The notes under the pieces were generated by a model. That model was not told the origin of the DNA. It was given only the letters and a program-made list of their open reading frames with translations, and ran no database searches. A stretch of DNA of 64,000 nucleotides from DASUPK01 sp963736305. GTDB taxonomy: Bacteria > Actinomycetota > Thermoleophilia > Solirubrobacterales > 70-9. Both the position numbers and the translations under genes were made by a program. Below are positions 17,576 to 27,559 of this stretch, piece by piece. Location: NCBI GenBank assembly GCA_963736305.1, contig CAVTOD010000008.1:372001-436000 (forward strand). The letters are read 5' to 3'. Every line of letters begins with the position of its first letter. Positions within the stretch are counted from its first letter, which is position 1.

Positions 17576-18043
17576 ATGTCCGCAGTCGAGGTCCAGGGAA
17601 TCGAGGGGCTGAAGGCTCTCCAGGGCAAGGAGATCGGCCCGAGCGAGTGGCGCGAGGTGACCCAGGAGGACATCGACACATTCGCGGAGCTGACCGGCGA
17701 CCACCAGTGGATCCACACCGACGTGGAGCGAGCCAAGACGGAGAGTCCGTTCGGCACGACGATCGCCCACGGCAACCTGACGCTCTCGTTGATCGACGGC
17801 CTGCGCATCGAGCTGCTCAAGTCAACCGGCTTCAAGCTGGGCGTCAACTACGGCTGGAACAAGGTCCGCTTCCCGGCGCCGGTGCCCTCCGGCTCGAAGA
17901 TCCGCGCGACCGCGGAAGTCATCGAGATTGAAGAGGTCGGCGGAGGCTGGTTCCAGATCGTCACCCGCTTCAAGGTCGAGGTGGAGGGCTCGGACAAGCC
18001 GGCCTGCGTCGCAGACTCGGTAGGCCGAGCCCTCCCCGAGTAG
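17576..18043 (+). CDS. MaoC-like (R)-specific enoyl-CoA hydratase
   Basis: A 155-residue single hot-dog-fold hydratase. The hydratase-2 motif is clear: GDHQWIHTDVERA (catalytic Asp and His) and PFGTTIAHGNLTLSLI. These enzymes hydrate trans-2-enoyl-CoA to (R)-3-hydroxyacyl-CoA. The ATG at 17576 is preferred over a GTG at 17567. Another enoyl-CoA hydratase (18558-19406) is close by but on the opposite strand. Confidence 0.9.
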   Translation: MSAVEVQGIEGLKALQGKEIGPSEWREVTQEDIDTFAELTGDHQWIHTDVERAKTESPFGTTIAHGNLTLSLIDGLRIELLKSTGFKLGVNYGWNKVRFPAPVPSGSKIRATAEVIEIEEVGGGWFQIVTRFKVEVEGSDKPACVADSVGRALPE

Positions 18044-18047
18044 CCGA

Positions 18048-18488
18048 CTACTTGACGGTGAGCGTGCCCTCCATGCCGGCCTCCTTGTGGCCCGGCACGG
18101 TGCAGTAGAAGGTGTACGTGCCCGGCTGCAGGTCGACGGTCGCGTTCGCGGTTCCCTGGGAGACCAGGTCGGTCTGACCGAGCACCTTGCCCGAGGAATC
18201 GGCAACCGCCACGTCGTGCTGGAGCGGCTGCTTGTTGTCGAAGTTGATCGTGACGCTGCCGCTCTTGGCGCTGGCGTCCTTCTGATCGAAGGCCAGGTCG
18301 CTGCCCGACGGGGTCGAGATGTCCACGGTCGAAGCGCCGCCGCCGGCACCGCCACCGCCGGCCGCCGGGGTAGTCGACGCGGGGGTGGATGCCGCGGTGG
18401 TGGAGTTGTCGTTGCTGCTGCTGCCGCAGGCCGCCAGGCCCACTATGGCCAGCGCCGCGACCACCATCATTGCTGAAGCTCGTCTCAT
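18048..18488 (-). CDS. Cupredoxin-like copper lipoprotein
   Basis: A 146-residue secreted lipoprotein. Signal peptide and lipobox VGLAAC are followed by a Ser/Thr/Gly-rich linker (about residues 25-55). The C-terminal domain is a plastocyanin-like fold with type 1 copper ligands: His in LQHDVAVAD and Cys-His-Met in YCTVPGHKEAGM. Such proteins carry electrons or bind copper outside the membrane. The ATG at 18486-18488 matches the signal peptide. It is convergent with the MaoC gene, four bases away. Confidence 0.88.
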   Translation of the reverse strand: MRRASAMMVVAALAIVGLAACGSSSNDNSTTAASTPASTTPAAGGGGAGGGASTVDISTPSGSDLAFDQKDASAKSGSVTINFDNKQPLQHDVAVADSSGKVLGQTDLVSQGTANATVDLQPGTYTFYCTVPGHKEAGMEGTLTVK

Positions 18489-18557
18489 CCGGAAACACCT
18501 TTCTCTCGACGCCAGTTGGCCCACTCTAGTACGGGACCCTGAGGAGTTCGGATTGCT

Positions 18558-19406
18558 TCAGTCGCCCTCGAAGGTCGGCGTCTCACCCGCGAAGAACGCC
18601 GTGACTCCCCGCCGCAGGTCGTTCGTCCCCATGCTGTCGGCGATCCCGTGCCGCTCGAGCTGCAGGTGGTCGTTGAGCGAGTGCTCGATCGACTCGTGCA
18701 GCAGCCGCTTGGTCATGCGCACGTAGTAGGGGGCCTTGGCGGCGAGCTTCTCGGCCTTCTCCCTCGTGCGCTCGAGCAGCTGGTCGGCCGGGACGACCTC
18801 GGTGACGAGGCCGGCCTCGAGCGCCGCGTTGGCGTCGAGGTTGGGGTCGTTCAGCGCCAGCTCCAGGGCCTTGGCGGGACCGACGACGCGCGGAAGGAAG
18901 TAGGTCATGCCGCCGTCGGGGGCGGCGCCGATCCGGCCGTAGGCGATCGCCAGGAAGGCCTCATCGGAGGCGATCCTGATGTCCGCCGAGAGGGCCAGCG
19001 ACATCCCGGCGCCGGCGGCAGGGCCGTTCACGGCCGCGATCACGGGATAAGGGATGCGCCGGATGTCGACGATCGCGTTGTGCAGCGCCTCGGCGCCGCG
19101 CCGGACCTCCGACGGGAGATCGATGCTCTCTTCGGTGACGCCGCGCTTGAACCAGTTGACGTCCCCGCCCGAGCAGAACGCGCGGCCGGCGCCGGTGATG
19201 ATCAGGGCGCGAATCGGGGCGCGATCCGCGAGCCAAGCGGCGGCGGTGGTGAGCTCGCCGATCAGCTCGGGGCTCATCGCATTGAGTGCGTCGGGGCGGT
19301 TCAGGGTCAGGGTGCCGACCTGGCCGTCGATCTCGATCTCGAGCGTCTCGAGCTCGGGTGGATCGCTGGTCAGCAGCGGAACGTCGGTCTCTGCGGCGTC
19401 TGCCAT
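18558..19406 (-). CDS. Enoyl-CoA hydratase/isomerase (crotonase family)
   Basis: A 282-residue crotonase-fold protein. The oxyanion-hole motifs are ITGAGRAFCSGGDVNWF and AAVNGPAAGAGMSLALSADI, and GRIGAAPDGGMTYFLPRVVG is the PaaG-like third motif. The second general glutamate of classic enoyl-CoA hydratases (GCELA) is replaced here by GMSLA, so it may be an isomerase-like or divergent member. It starts at ATG 19404-19406, 44 bases from divergent uvrC. Confidence 0.88.
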   Translation of the reverse strand: MADAAETDVPLLTSDPPELETLEIEIDGQVGTLTLNRPDALNAMSPELIGELTTAAAWLADRAPIRALIITGAGRAFCSGGDVNWFKRGVTEESIDLPSEVRRGAEALHNAIVDIRRIPYPVIAAVNGPAAGAGMSLALSADIRIASDEAFLAIAYGRIGAAPDGGMTYFLPRVVGPAKALELALNDPNLDANAALEAGLVTEVVPADQLLERTREKAEKLAAKAPYYVRMTKRLLHESIEHSLNDHLQLERHGIADSMGTNDLRRGVTAFFAGETPTFEGD

Positions 19407-19450
19407 CTGGGGCCTCCAAGGCGGGGGACTGAGGACCCTACCCTCTGGTT

Positions 19451-21364
19451 ATGCCCAAGAGCAGCAAGAAGTTGGCCGATCAGAGGAAGGAGCTCCCCAA
19501 TGCTCCCGGGGTCTACGTCTTCCGCAACCGGGCGGGGGAGGCCCTCTATGTGGGCAAGGCGAACTCGATCCGCAAGCGGGTCGCCTCCCATTTCGCGGGC
19601 AAGGGCGGCGGCCGTGGCTCGGGCATGGGCGGCACCGCCGAGCTGATCGACCGCACGGACTCGATCGAGTTCCTGGTCACGCAGAACGAGCCCGAGGCTC
19701 TGCTCGCCGAGCAGAGCTTCATCAAGCGCTACCGGCCGCGGTTCAACATCCGGCTGCGGGACGACAAGTCGTACCCGTACGTCGGGGTCAGCCTGGACGA
19801 GGACTTCCCCCGCGTCTACTTCACCCGCGAGCGGCACCGTCCCAACCGCGCCTACTTCGGGCCGTTCTCGAGCGCGAAGCGGGTCCGTGAGACCCTCGAC
19901 CTGCTCGGCAAGCTCTTCCAGTACAGGACCTGCGAGGGGGCCGAGCCCGGGCGGCGCTCCGGCGTTCCGTGCCTCGACTACTACATCAAGCGCTGCCAGG
20001 CCCCCTGCGTCGGGTACATCGACCGCGAGGAGTATCGCGGCAACATCGACCGCATCGTCGCCTTCCTCTCCGGCCGCTACAAGGAGATCGCGGGCGACCT
20101 CGAGACGAAGATGGAGGAGGCCTCGGAGGCGCAGGACTTCGAAAGGGCGGCGCTCTTCCGCGACCGGCTCAACGCGGTGCGCTCGATGATGGAACGCCAG
20201 CAGGTGGCGGGCGGCTCGCTCGGCAGCGCGGACCTGATCGCCGTCGCCGTGGAGGGAAGCGATGCGAACGCGCAGGTCTTCCAGGTCCGCGACGGCGTCC
20301 TGGCCGAGCGGCAGGGGTTCTATTTGGCGGGCGAGGACGAGGCAACGGAGGCCAACCGCGACCCGGGCGAGGTGGCCGAGACCTTCCTGCTCCAGTACTA
20401 CGGCGCCGCGCCGGCGGTTCCGGGCAGGGTGATCGTCGGGCCAGAGCTGAAGGGGCGCACCGGTGTCCTCGCCGAGGCGCTGAGCAGCCAGCGCGACTCC
20501 CAGGTCGAGGTGAGGGTGGCCTCACGCGGCGACCTGCGGCGGCTGCGCGAGCTCGCCGAGAAGAACGCGAACCTCGCCCTGGCCCAGGACAAGCTCCGGC
20601 GTGAGCACCGCCGCCAGCAGAGGGTGGAGTCGCTTGCGGCCCTCCAGGAGGCGCTGGGGCTGGAGAGGGTCCCCGTCCGGATCGAGGGCTTCGACATCTC
20701 CAACCTCGGCGAGACCCACACGGTCGCGTCGATGGTCGTCTTCGAAGGGGCGGCCCCGAAGAAGTCCGATTACCGCAAGTTCGGGATCCGGGGCGACGGC
20801 GATGGGAATGGCAGCGGCCCTGACGACTTCGCGTCCATGGCGGAGGTGTTGACGAGGCGCATCGGCCGCTACATGCAGCAGGCGGACATCTCTCCGCACG
20901 ACTCCGATCGCGACGCGAGCTTCGCCGCGCTGCCCGACCTGATCGTGATCGACGGCGGCAAGGGCCAGCTCTCGGCGGGGATGAAGGTGCTCGAGCCGCT
21001 GATCGAGCGGGGGGTGGCCGTGGTCAGCCTCGCCAAGCGGATCGAGGAGGTCTTCGTCCCCGGGCGCTCGGACCCGATCCTGCTCGAGAAGGGCTCGGAC
21101 GCCCTTCGGATCCTCCAGCGGGTGCGTGACGAAGCCCATCGCTTCGCGATCATCTTCCACCGCGGTCGGCGAGACAAGCAGATGACGGCCTCCGTTCTCG
21201 ACGGCGTCCGGGGTGTCGGCCCGGCTCGCAAGCGGGCGCTCCTGCGCCACTTCGGCTCTCCCGACAAGCTGCTGACGGCGAGCCGCGAGGAGCTCGAAGC
21301 GGTGCCCGGGGTGCCCGGTAAGCTCGCTCGCGAGATCCACAGGCAACTGCACAGAGCGGGCTGA
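19451..21364 (+). CDS. uvrC: Excinuclease ABC subunit C
   Basis: A 637-residue UvrC, which makes the two incisions around UvrB-bound DNA lesions. The N-terminal GIY-YIG domain is visible in GVYVFRNRAGEALYVGKANS, a UVR domain near residue 210 (EEASEAQDFERAALFRDRLN), the RNase H-like 3' domain containing VIDGGKGQLSAG, and a C-terminal helix-hairpin-helix (VRGVGPARKRALLRHFGS). Its stop overlaps the rapZ ATG (TGATG). No LexA box is visible in the 44-base gap upstream. Confidence 0.97.
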   Translation: MPKSSKKLADQRKELPNAPGVYVFRNRAGEALYVGKANSIRKRVASHFAGKGGGRGSGMGGTAELIDRTDSIEFLVTQNEPEALLAEQSFIKRYRPRFNIRLRDDKSYPYVGVSLDEDFPRVYFTRERHRPNRAYFGPFSSAKRVRETLDLLGKLFQYRTCEGAEPGRRSGVPCLDYYIKRCQAPCVGYIDREEYRGNIDRIVAFLSGRYKEIAGDLETKMEEASEAQDFERAALFRDRLNAVRSMMERQQVAGGSLGSADLIAVAVEGSDANAQVFQVRDGVLAERQGFYLAGEDEATEANRDPGEVAETFLLQYYGAAPAVPGRVIVGPELKGRTGVLAEALSSQRDSQVEVRVASRGDLRRLRELAEKNANLALAQDKLRREHRRQQRVESLAALQEALGLERVPVRIEGFDISNLGETHTVASMVVFEGAAPKKSDYRKFGIRGDGDGNGSGPDDFASMAEVLTRRIGRYMQQADISPHDSDRDASFAALPDLIVIDGGKGQLSAGMKVLEPLIERGVAVVSLAKRIEEVFVPGRSDPILLEKGSDALRILQRVRDEAHRFAIIFHRGRRDKQMTASVLDGVRGVGPARKRALLRHFGSPDKLLTASREELEAVPGVPGKLAREIHRQLHRAG

Positions 21365-22338
21365 TGGCCAACATGAAACGGGTTGCTCCTCGCTCCGCTC
21401 CGGAGCACCCTCGCACAACCGCCGACGGCGACGGCGCCAGGCCCACCGATCACGAGGTCGAGCTCGTGGTGATCACCGGGTATTCGGGCGCCGGGAAGTC
21501 GGAGGCGATCGCCGCCTTCGAGGACGGCGGCTACTTCTGCGTCGACAACTTGCCGCCTTCGATGATCGGCGGCCTGGGCGAGCTCTTCCGGCACGAGGGC
21601 AGCGGCGTGCAGAAGGCCGCTGTGGTGACGGACGTGCGCGGAGGGGAGTACTTCGATGATCTACAGGCCGTCCTCGACGAGCTCGGGGCGAGCGAGCTGG
21701 ACCTGAAGGTCGTCTTCCTCGAGGCCGACGAGGAGGCCCTGCTCCACCGCTACAAGGAGACCCGGCGCCGCCACCCGCTTGCGCGAAGCGGCCGCATCGT
21801 GGACGGGATCCGCGAGGAGCGCGACCTGCTCTCACCGCTGCGGGAGCGAGCCGACGTCGTCATCGACACGACGTCGCTGACGGGGGGAGCGCTGCGCCGC
21901 CGCATCGCGACCGAGCTGATCGGCAGGGACGCCCAGGAGAACCAGCTCGCCCTCACCATCCTCACCTTCGGCTTCAAGAACGGCCCGCCCTCCGACGCCG
22001 ACCTGACCCTCGACGTCCGCTTCCTCCCGAACCCGCACTACGTCGACGACCTTCGCCCCCTCACCGGGCTCGACGAGCCCGTCAGGGAGTACGTCGAATC
22101 GGGGACGCAGGCCGGCGAGTTCTACGGGCGGCTGATGCCGTTGCTCGACTTCCTGCTGCCCGCCTACGTCGCCGAGGGCAAGCAGCATCTGACGATCGCG
22201 GTCGGCTGCACCGGCGGGAGGCATCGCTCGGTAACGGTGGCGGACCGGATCGCCCGCGCGCTCGGCCAGAGAGACGACGTGAAGTTGCAGCTCGTGCACC
22301 GCGACGTCGACCTAGCGCCCACCAGTCCGCTGCGCTGA
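21364..22338 (+). CDS. rapZ: RapZ-family nucleotide-binding protein
   Basis: A 324-residue P-loop protein of the RapZ/YvcJ family, which in E. coli is the RNase adapter controlling GlmS and in Gram-positives acts with YvcK. Walker A is ITGYSGAGKSEAI near residue 38. The C-terminal domain shows the family pattern FKNGPPSDADLTLDVRFLPN and AVGCTGGRHRSV. The first 30 residues are unusual, since codons 6-17 are formed by copy A of a dispersed repeat. A GTG just before the Walker A strand is an alternative start. The usual partners yvcK and whiA do not follow. Confidence 0.93.
   Translation: MANMKRVAPRSAPEHPRTTADGDGARPTDHEVELVVITGYSGAGKSEAIAAFEDGGYFCVDNLPPSMIGGLGELFRHEGSGVQKAAVVTDVRGGEYFDDLQAVLDELGASELDLKVVFLEADEEALLHRYKETRRRHPLARSGRIVDGIREERDLLSPLRERADVVIDTTSLTGGALRRRIATELIGRDAQENQLALTILTFGFKNGPPSDADLTLDVRFLPNPHYVDDLRPLTGLDEPVREYVESGTQAGEFYGRLMPLLDFLLPAYVAEGKQHLTIAVGCTGGRHRSVTVADRIARALGQRDDVKLQLVHRDVDLAPTSPLR
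21379..21415 (+). repeat. Dispersed 37-nt repeat, copy A, inside rapZ
   Basis: Starts CGGGTTGCTCCTCGC and ends GAGCACCCTCGCA. It matches copy B (57334-57369, plus) and copy C (12377-12414, minus) at both ends. Here it is translated in frame as part of the RapZ N-terminus, upstream of the Walker A motif. Confidence 0.6.
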
Positions 22339-22373
22339 GGAGCGGAGGGCGAAGCCGACCCTAAGATCCTCGC

Positions 22374-23303
22374 GTGTCTAATCCCGTGATCAGCGTCCAG
22401 GGGCTGCACAAGACCTATGGGGATCTCGAGGCCGTGAGGGGCATCGATCTCGAGGTCGGCGCCGGCGAGATCTTTGCGTTCCTCGGGCCCAACGGCGCGG
22501 GCAAGACGACCACCGTCGAGATCCTCGAGGGCTACCGGACGCGGAGCGGCGGCGAGGTCAGCGTCCTCGGCACGGACCCCCAGGAGGCGAACCGGGCCTG
22601 GCGCCAGCGGGTCGGCTTCGTGCTCCAGGAATCCCGCCTGGTGCCGGAGCTCACTCCGCGTGAGGCGGTCGAGCTCTACGCCGGCTACTACGCCTCGCCC
22701 AGGGACATAGACGAGACCGTGGACCTGGTCGGGCTGGGCGACAAGGCCGACGTCAGGACGTCCAAGCTCTCGGGCGGCCAGCAGCGGCGCCTCGACGTGG
22801 CCCTGGCCCTGATCGGCGACCCGGAGCTCCTCTTCCTGGATGAGCCGACGACCGGCTTCGACCCATCGGCTCGGCGCCAGGCCTGGGACGTGATCGGTGG
22901 CCTCCGCGACCTCGGCAAGACAGTGTTCCTGACCACGCACTACATGGACGAGGCGCAGGCGCTGGCGGACCGAGTCGCGATCATCTCGGCCGGCCGGATC
23001 GTCGCCTCGGGTACCCCGGAGGACCTTGGCGGCGATGGACGGGGGCGCACGGAGATCAGCTTCCGGCTCCCCGCCGGCGCCAGCGCCCCCGACCTACCGT
23101 TCGCCGTGCGGACGAGCGCGCGGATCGACGCCGGGTCGGTCTCGCTTACGGCGGACGATCCGGTCCCGCTGCTGCGCGAGTTGACCAACTGGGCGGCTGA
23201 GCGGGGCGTGGGGCTGCCCGGGCTCACAGTGGGATCGCCGAGCCTCGAGGACGTCTACCTGCAGCTGACCGAGCGCGCGGGTGGGGCGGAGGCCCCGGAG
23301 TGA
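22374..23303 (+). CDS. ABC transporter ATP-binding protein (drug-export type)
   Basis: A 309-residue ATPase of the DrrA/CcmA-like exporter group. Walker A is FLGPNGAGKTTTVEILEG, the signature LSGGQQRRLDVALAL, Walker B LLFLDEPTTGFDPSARR and the H-loop LTTHYMDEAQAL. A C-terminal extension of about 80 residues (SFRLPAGASAPDLPF onward) follows, as in DrrA-like proteins. GTG at 22374 is the start. The stop overlaps the permease start (GTGA). Confidence 0.95.
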   Translation: MSNPVISVQGLHKTYGDLEAVRGIDLEVGAGEIFAFLGPNGAGKTTTVEILEGYRTRSGGEVSVLGTDPQEANRAWRQRVGFVLQESRLVPELTPREAVELYAGYYASPRDIDETVDLVGLGDKADVRTSKLSGGQQRRLDVALALIGDPELLFLDEPTTGFDPSARRQAWDVIGGLRDLGKTVFLTTHYMDEAQALADRVAIISAGRIVASGTPEDLGGDGRGRTEISFRLPAGASAPDLPFAVRTSARIDAGSVSLTADDPVPLLRELTNWAAERGVGLPGLTVGSPSLEDVYLQLTERAGGAEAPE

Positions 23304-24067
23304 CCGGCGTGGCCGTCGTCCTTCATCAGTTCCGATTCGACCAGAAGGTCTTCTGGCGGAACCCAGCCGCCGTCTTCTTCACCGCGGCGCTGCCGCTGAT
23401 CTTCCTGTTCATGCTCGCGACGCTCTTCGCGAACAACGAGATCTCCGGCCTCCACGTCAAGGGAGCGACCTACTACGTGCCGGCGATCATCTCGCTCGCC
23501 GTGATCTCGGCGACCACGGTGAAGCTCGCGACCAACCTGCCGGCCGAGCGCGAGGCGGGCCAGCTGAAGCGGGTCCGCGGCACGCCCCTGCCGCCGGCCG
23601 CCTTCGTCGCGGGAAGGGTGGGGAACTCGCTGGTGATCTCGGTGATCATGGTCGCGCTGGTCAGCGTGATCGGCGCGCTCATCTACGGCGTCACGATCCC
23701 GACGCACACGATGCCGGCGATGCTCCTCACGCTGGCGGTCGGCGCGTTCTCCTTCTCCTGCCTCGGCTTCGCCCTCGCCGCGGTGATCCCGACGGCCGAG
23801 GCCGCGCCGGCCGTAACCAACGCCACCGTCCTGCCGCTGTACTTCCTGTCAGGTGTCTTCATCCCCCAAAACGAGATCCCGTCAGGTGTCCTCAACTTCG
23901 CCGACGCGTTCCCGATCCGACACTTCTTCGACGCGATGTTCACCGCCTGGGACCCGAACACGACGGGCGCCGGGTTCGAATGGGGGCATCTGGCCATCGT
24001 CGCGGCCTGGGGCGTCTTCGGCCTACTCATCGCGGTCCGTTTCTTTCGCTGGGAGCCGCGGCGCTAA
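23300..24067 (+). CDS. ABC-2 type permease
   Basis: A 255-residue membrane protein with six hydrophobic segments, of the ABC-2 exporter permease family. Characteristic parts are VFWRNPAAVFFTAALPLIFL at the N-terminus and LYFLSGVFIPQNEIPSGVLN before the last helices. It pairs with the overlapping ATPase as a DrrAB-like exporter; substrate unknown. The pair sits where yvcK and whiA are found in many actinobacteria. Confidence 0.92.
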   Translation: MTGVAVVLHQFRFDQKVFWRNPAAVFFTAALPLIFLFMLATLFANNEISGLHVKGATYYVPAIISLAVISATTVKLATNLPAEREAGQLKRVRGTPLPPAAFVAGRVGNSLVISVIMVALVSVIGALIYGVTIPTHTMPAMLLTLAVGAFSFSCLGFALAAVIPTAEAAPAVTNATVLPLYFLSGVFIPQNEIPSGVLNFADAFPIRHFFDAMFTAWDPNTTGAGFEWGHLAIVAAWGVFGLLIAVRFFRWEPRR

Positions 24068-24130
24068 AGTGACCGTCGCCACGCCGTGTAAGGTCCGCGG
24101 CCGGCAGGGACCGAATCGACCCACCATCTG

Positions 24131-24499
24131 GTGAGCCTCCACTACGCAGCCGTAAAAGTCTCGGATCTGGAACGCAGCGGTGCGTTCTACGACTCGATCC
24201 TGGCGCCACTCGGCTGGCGCCGGCAGGAGGCGCCCGCCAACTGCGTCAGCTGGGGCCTGATCAAGGCCGAGTTCTACATCGAGCTCTCGGACACCCAGCG
24301 GCCGGGATACGGGCAGATCTCGTTCCCCGCGAAGAGCATCCCGGCGGTCAAGGCCTCGTTCGAATCGGGCTCGGCGAATGGGGGAGATCCCGTCGCGGAG
24401 CCGGGCAGCGCACCCGCCTTCGGCGCCGGCAACTACTCCTGCCGGCTCACGGACCCGGACGGCTACCTCGTCGAGGTCTGCGTCGCGCACGACCGCTGA
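24131..24499 (+). CDS. VOC-family (glyoxalase-like) protein
   Basis: A 122-residue protein of the vicinal oxygen chelate fold, with LHYAAVKVSDLERSGAFYD at the start and LTDPDGYLVEVC at the end. Candidate metal ligands are His4 and the C-terminal Glu, but the middle ligands are not obvious, so catalytic activity is uncertain. GTG at 24131 is the start. It stands alone between the exporter and gapA. Confidence 0.85.
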   Translation: MSLHYAAVKVSDLERSGAFYDSILAPLGWRRQEAPANCVSWGLIKAEFYIELSDTQRPGYGQISFPAKSIPAVKASFESGSANGGDPVAEPGSAPAFGAGNYSCRLTDPDGYLVEVCVAHDR

Positions 24500-24507
24500 G
24501 CCGATCT

Positions 24508-24522
24508 CCGTGCTCCGCACGG
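24508..24522. repeat. Hairpin with 6-bp stem and TCC loop
   Basis: CCGTGC and GCACGG flank TCC, eight bases after the VOC gene stop. It has the same TCC loop as the hairpin at 2254-2272. It could mark a transcript end, but no T-run follows. Confidence 0.4.
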
Positions 24523-24593
24523 GGACGGGGCGGCGCCGAGGTCGTTAATTTGAATAGCCAGAACAACCCCGGCATCCCCTAGGAGGTCTTCAA

Positions 24594-25605
<1,012 letters not shown>

Positions 25606-25613
<8 letters not shown>

Positions 25614-26811
25614 CGCGAACGGGTCACGCTCGTTCGGCAAGGCGAGCGTCCGCGACGCGAAGGTCGAGGGCAAGCGGGTCCTGCTGCGCGCGGACCTGAA
25701 CGTCCCGCTGGATGACGGCGAGGTGGCGGACGACACCCGGATCCGCGCCTCGCTGCCGACCATCGAGCTGCTGCGCGACCGGGGCGCGAGCATCGTCCTG
25801 GTCTCCCATCTCGGGCGCCCGAAAGACGCCGAGCCGAGCCTCTCGATGGCGCCCGTCGCCAAGCGGCTCGGGGAGCTGCTGGACGCTCCGGTCAAGCAGG
25901 CTCCGGCCCTCGTCGGCGAGGAGGTGAGCGCGATGGCCTCGGACCTCGGGCCGGGCGAGGTGCTGCTGCTCGAGAACAGCCGCTTCGATCAGGGCGAGAA
26001 GAAGAACGATCCCAAGCTCGCCGAGGAGCTCTCCAGGCTCGCCAACCTCTACGTCAACGATGCCTTCGGCACCGCCCACCGGGCGCACGCGACCACCGAG
26101 GGCGTCGCCCACCGCCTCCCGGGCTACGCGGGCCTGCTCCTTGAGCAGGAGGTGGGCCAGCTCACCGCCGTTCGCGACGATCCGAAGCGCCCGCTGATCG
26201 TCGTCCTCGGCGGCGCGAAGGTGACCGACAAGCTGGGCGTGATCGACCGCTTTCTCGGCTTCGCCGAGGAGATCCTGATCGGCGGGGCGATGTGCTTCAG
26301 CTTCTTCAAGGCCGAGGGCCGCGACACCGGCAACTCGCTGGTCGAGGAGGAGGGGGTCGAGGCGGCCAAGCGGGTGCTCGCCGAAGCGGATAAGAGCGAC
26401 ACCATGCTCGAGCTGCCGGAGGACCTCGTCCTCGGGAAGGAGCTCGCCGCCGGTACCGAGACGCGCGAGCTGAATGGAGTGGACGTGCCCGAGGGCTGGA
26501 TGGGCCTCGACGTCGGCGCGAACACGGCCGCCAACTTCTCCAAGCGCATCCGGCGGGCCGGAACGGTCTTCTGGAACGGGCCGATGGGCGCCTTCGAGAC
26601 CCCGCCGTTCGATGCCGCCACTCGCGTTGTCGCCGAGGCCGTTGCGGCGGCGCCCGGCCACACGGTCGTCGGCGGGGGCGATTCCGTCTCCGCCCTGCAC
26701 AAGTTCGGCCTCGCCGATTCGGTGGACTGGATTTCGACCGGTGGCGGCGCCTCGCTCGAGCTGGTGGAGGGATCGAAGCTTCCGGGCGTGGAGGCTCTGC
26801 GAGATGCCTGA
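25606..26811 (+). CDS. pgk: Phosphoglycerate kinase
   Basis: A 401-residue phosphoglycerate kinase, forming ATP from 1,3-bisphosphoglycerate. Visible motifs are LLRADLNVPLDDGEV, the substrate site SHLGRPK, the hinge LIVVLGGAKVTDKLGV and the nucleotide loop VVGGGDSVSALHKFG. The GTG at 25606 lies inside the gapA end (different frame), and the end overlaps tpiA by eight bases, so expression is coupled. Confidence 0.98.
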
Positions 26812-27559
26812 GCGAACGCCTGTCCTCGCGGCCAACTGGAAGATGAACAAGACGATCGAGGAGACCGAGCGCTTCCTCGCCGACCTCCTGCCTCAGGTGC
26901 CCGCGTCCGGGCCCGAGGTCGTCATCTGCCCGCCCTACCTCTCGCTGAAGACCGCGGTCGAGCACTGCGCTCAGAGCCCCGCAAGGGTGGCTGCCCAGAA
27001 CATGCACGAGGAGGCCGACGGCGCCTTCACCGGTGAGATCTCGGCGCCCATGCTGCTGGAGATCGGTGTCGACGGTGTGATCCTCGGCCACTCCGAGCGC
27101 CGGCAATACTTCGGCGAGAGCGACGAGGCTCTCGCCCGCAAGGTGCCCGCCGCGCTGCGGGGCGGCCTGGAGCCGATCCTCTGCGTCGGGGAGAACGAGG
27201 CCCAGCGCGACTCGGATGAGACGGAGGGCATCCTCACGCGCCAGATCGAGGCAGATCTCTCCGACGTGCCCGAGGACCGGCTCGGTGACGTGGTGATCGC
27301 CTATGAGCCGATCTGGGCGATCGGCACGGGTCGCACCGCCACCCCCGATCAGGCGCAGGAGGCCTGCGCGCTGATCCGCGGGCTGATCGAGGGCCGCTCG
27401 AGCGAGGCGGCCGCGGCGATCCGCATCCTCTACGGGGGCTCGGTGAAGCCGGCCAACGCCGCCGAGCTGATCGCGCTGCCGGACGTCGACGGTGCGCTGG
27501 TGGGCGGCGCCAGCCTCGACCCGGCCGACTTCGCCGCGATCGTCGAAGCCGCCCGATGA
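26804..27559 (+). CDS. tpiA: Triosephosphate isomerase
   Basis: A 251-residue TIM-barrel isomerase interconverting dihydroxyacetone phosphate and glyceraldehyde-3-phosphate. AANWKMNKT carries the substrate-binding Lys, His96 lies in LGHSERRQYF and the catalytic Glu168 in AYEPIWAIGTGRTA. ATG at 26804 overlaps pgk by eight bases; the stop overlaps the gpmI ATG (ATGA). Confidence 0.98.
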   Translation: MPERTPVLAANWKMNKTIEETERFLADLLPQVPASGPEVVICPPYLSLKTAVEHCAQSPARVAAQNMHEEADGAFTGEISAPMLLEIGVDGVILGHSERRQYFGESDEALARKVPAALRGGLEPILCVGENEAQRDSDETEGILTRQIEADLSDVPEDRLGDVVIAYEPIWAIGTGRTATPDQAQEACALIRGLIEGRSSEAAAAIRILYGGSVKPANAAELIALPDVDGALVGGASLDPADFAAIVEAAR

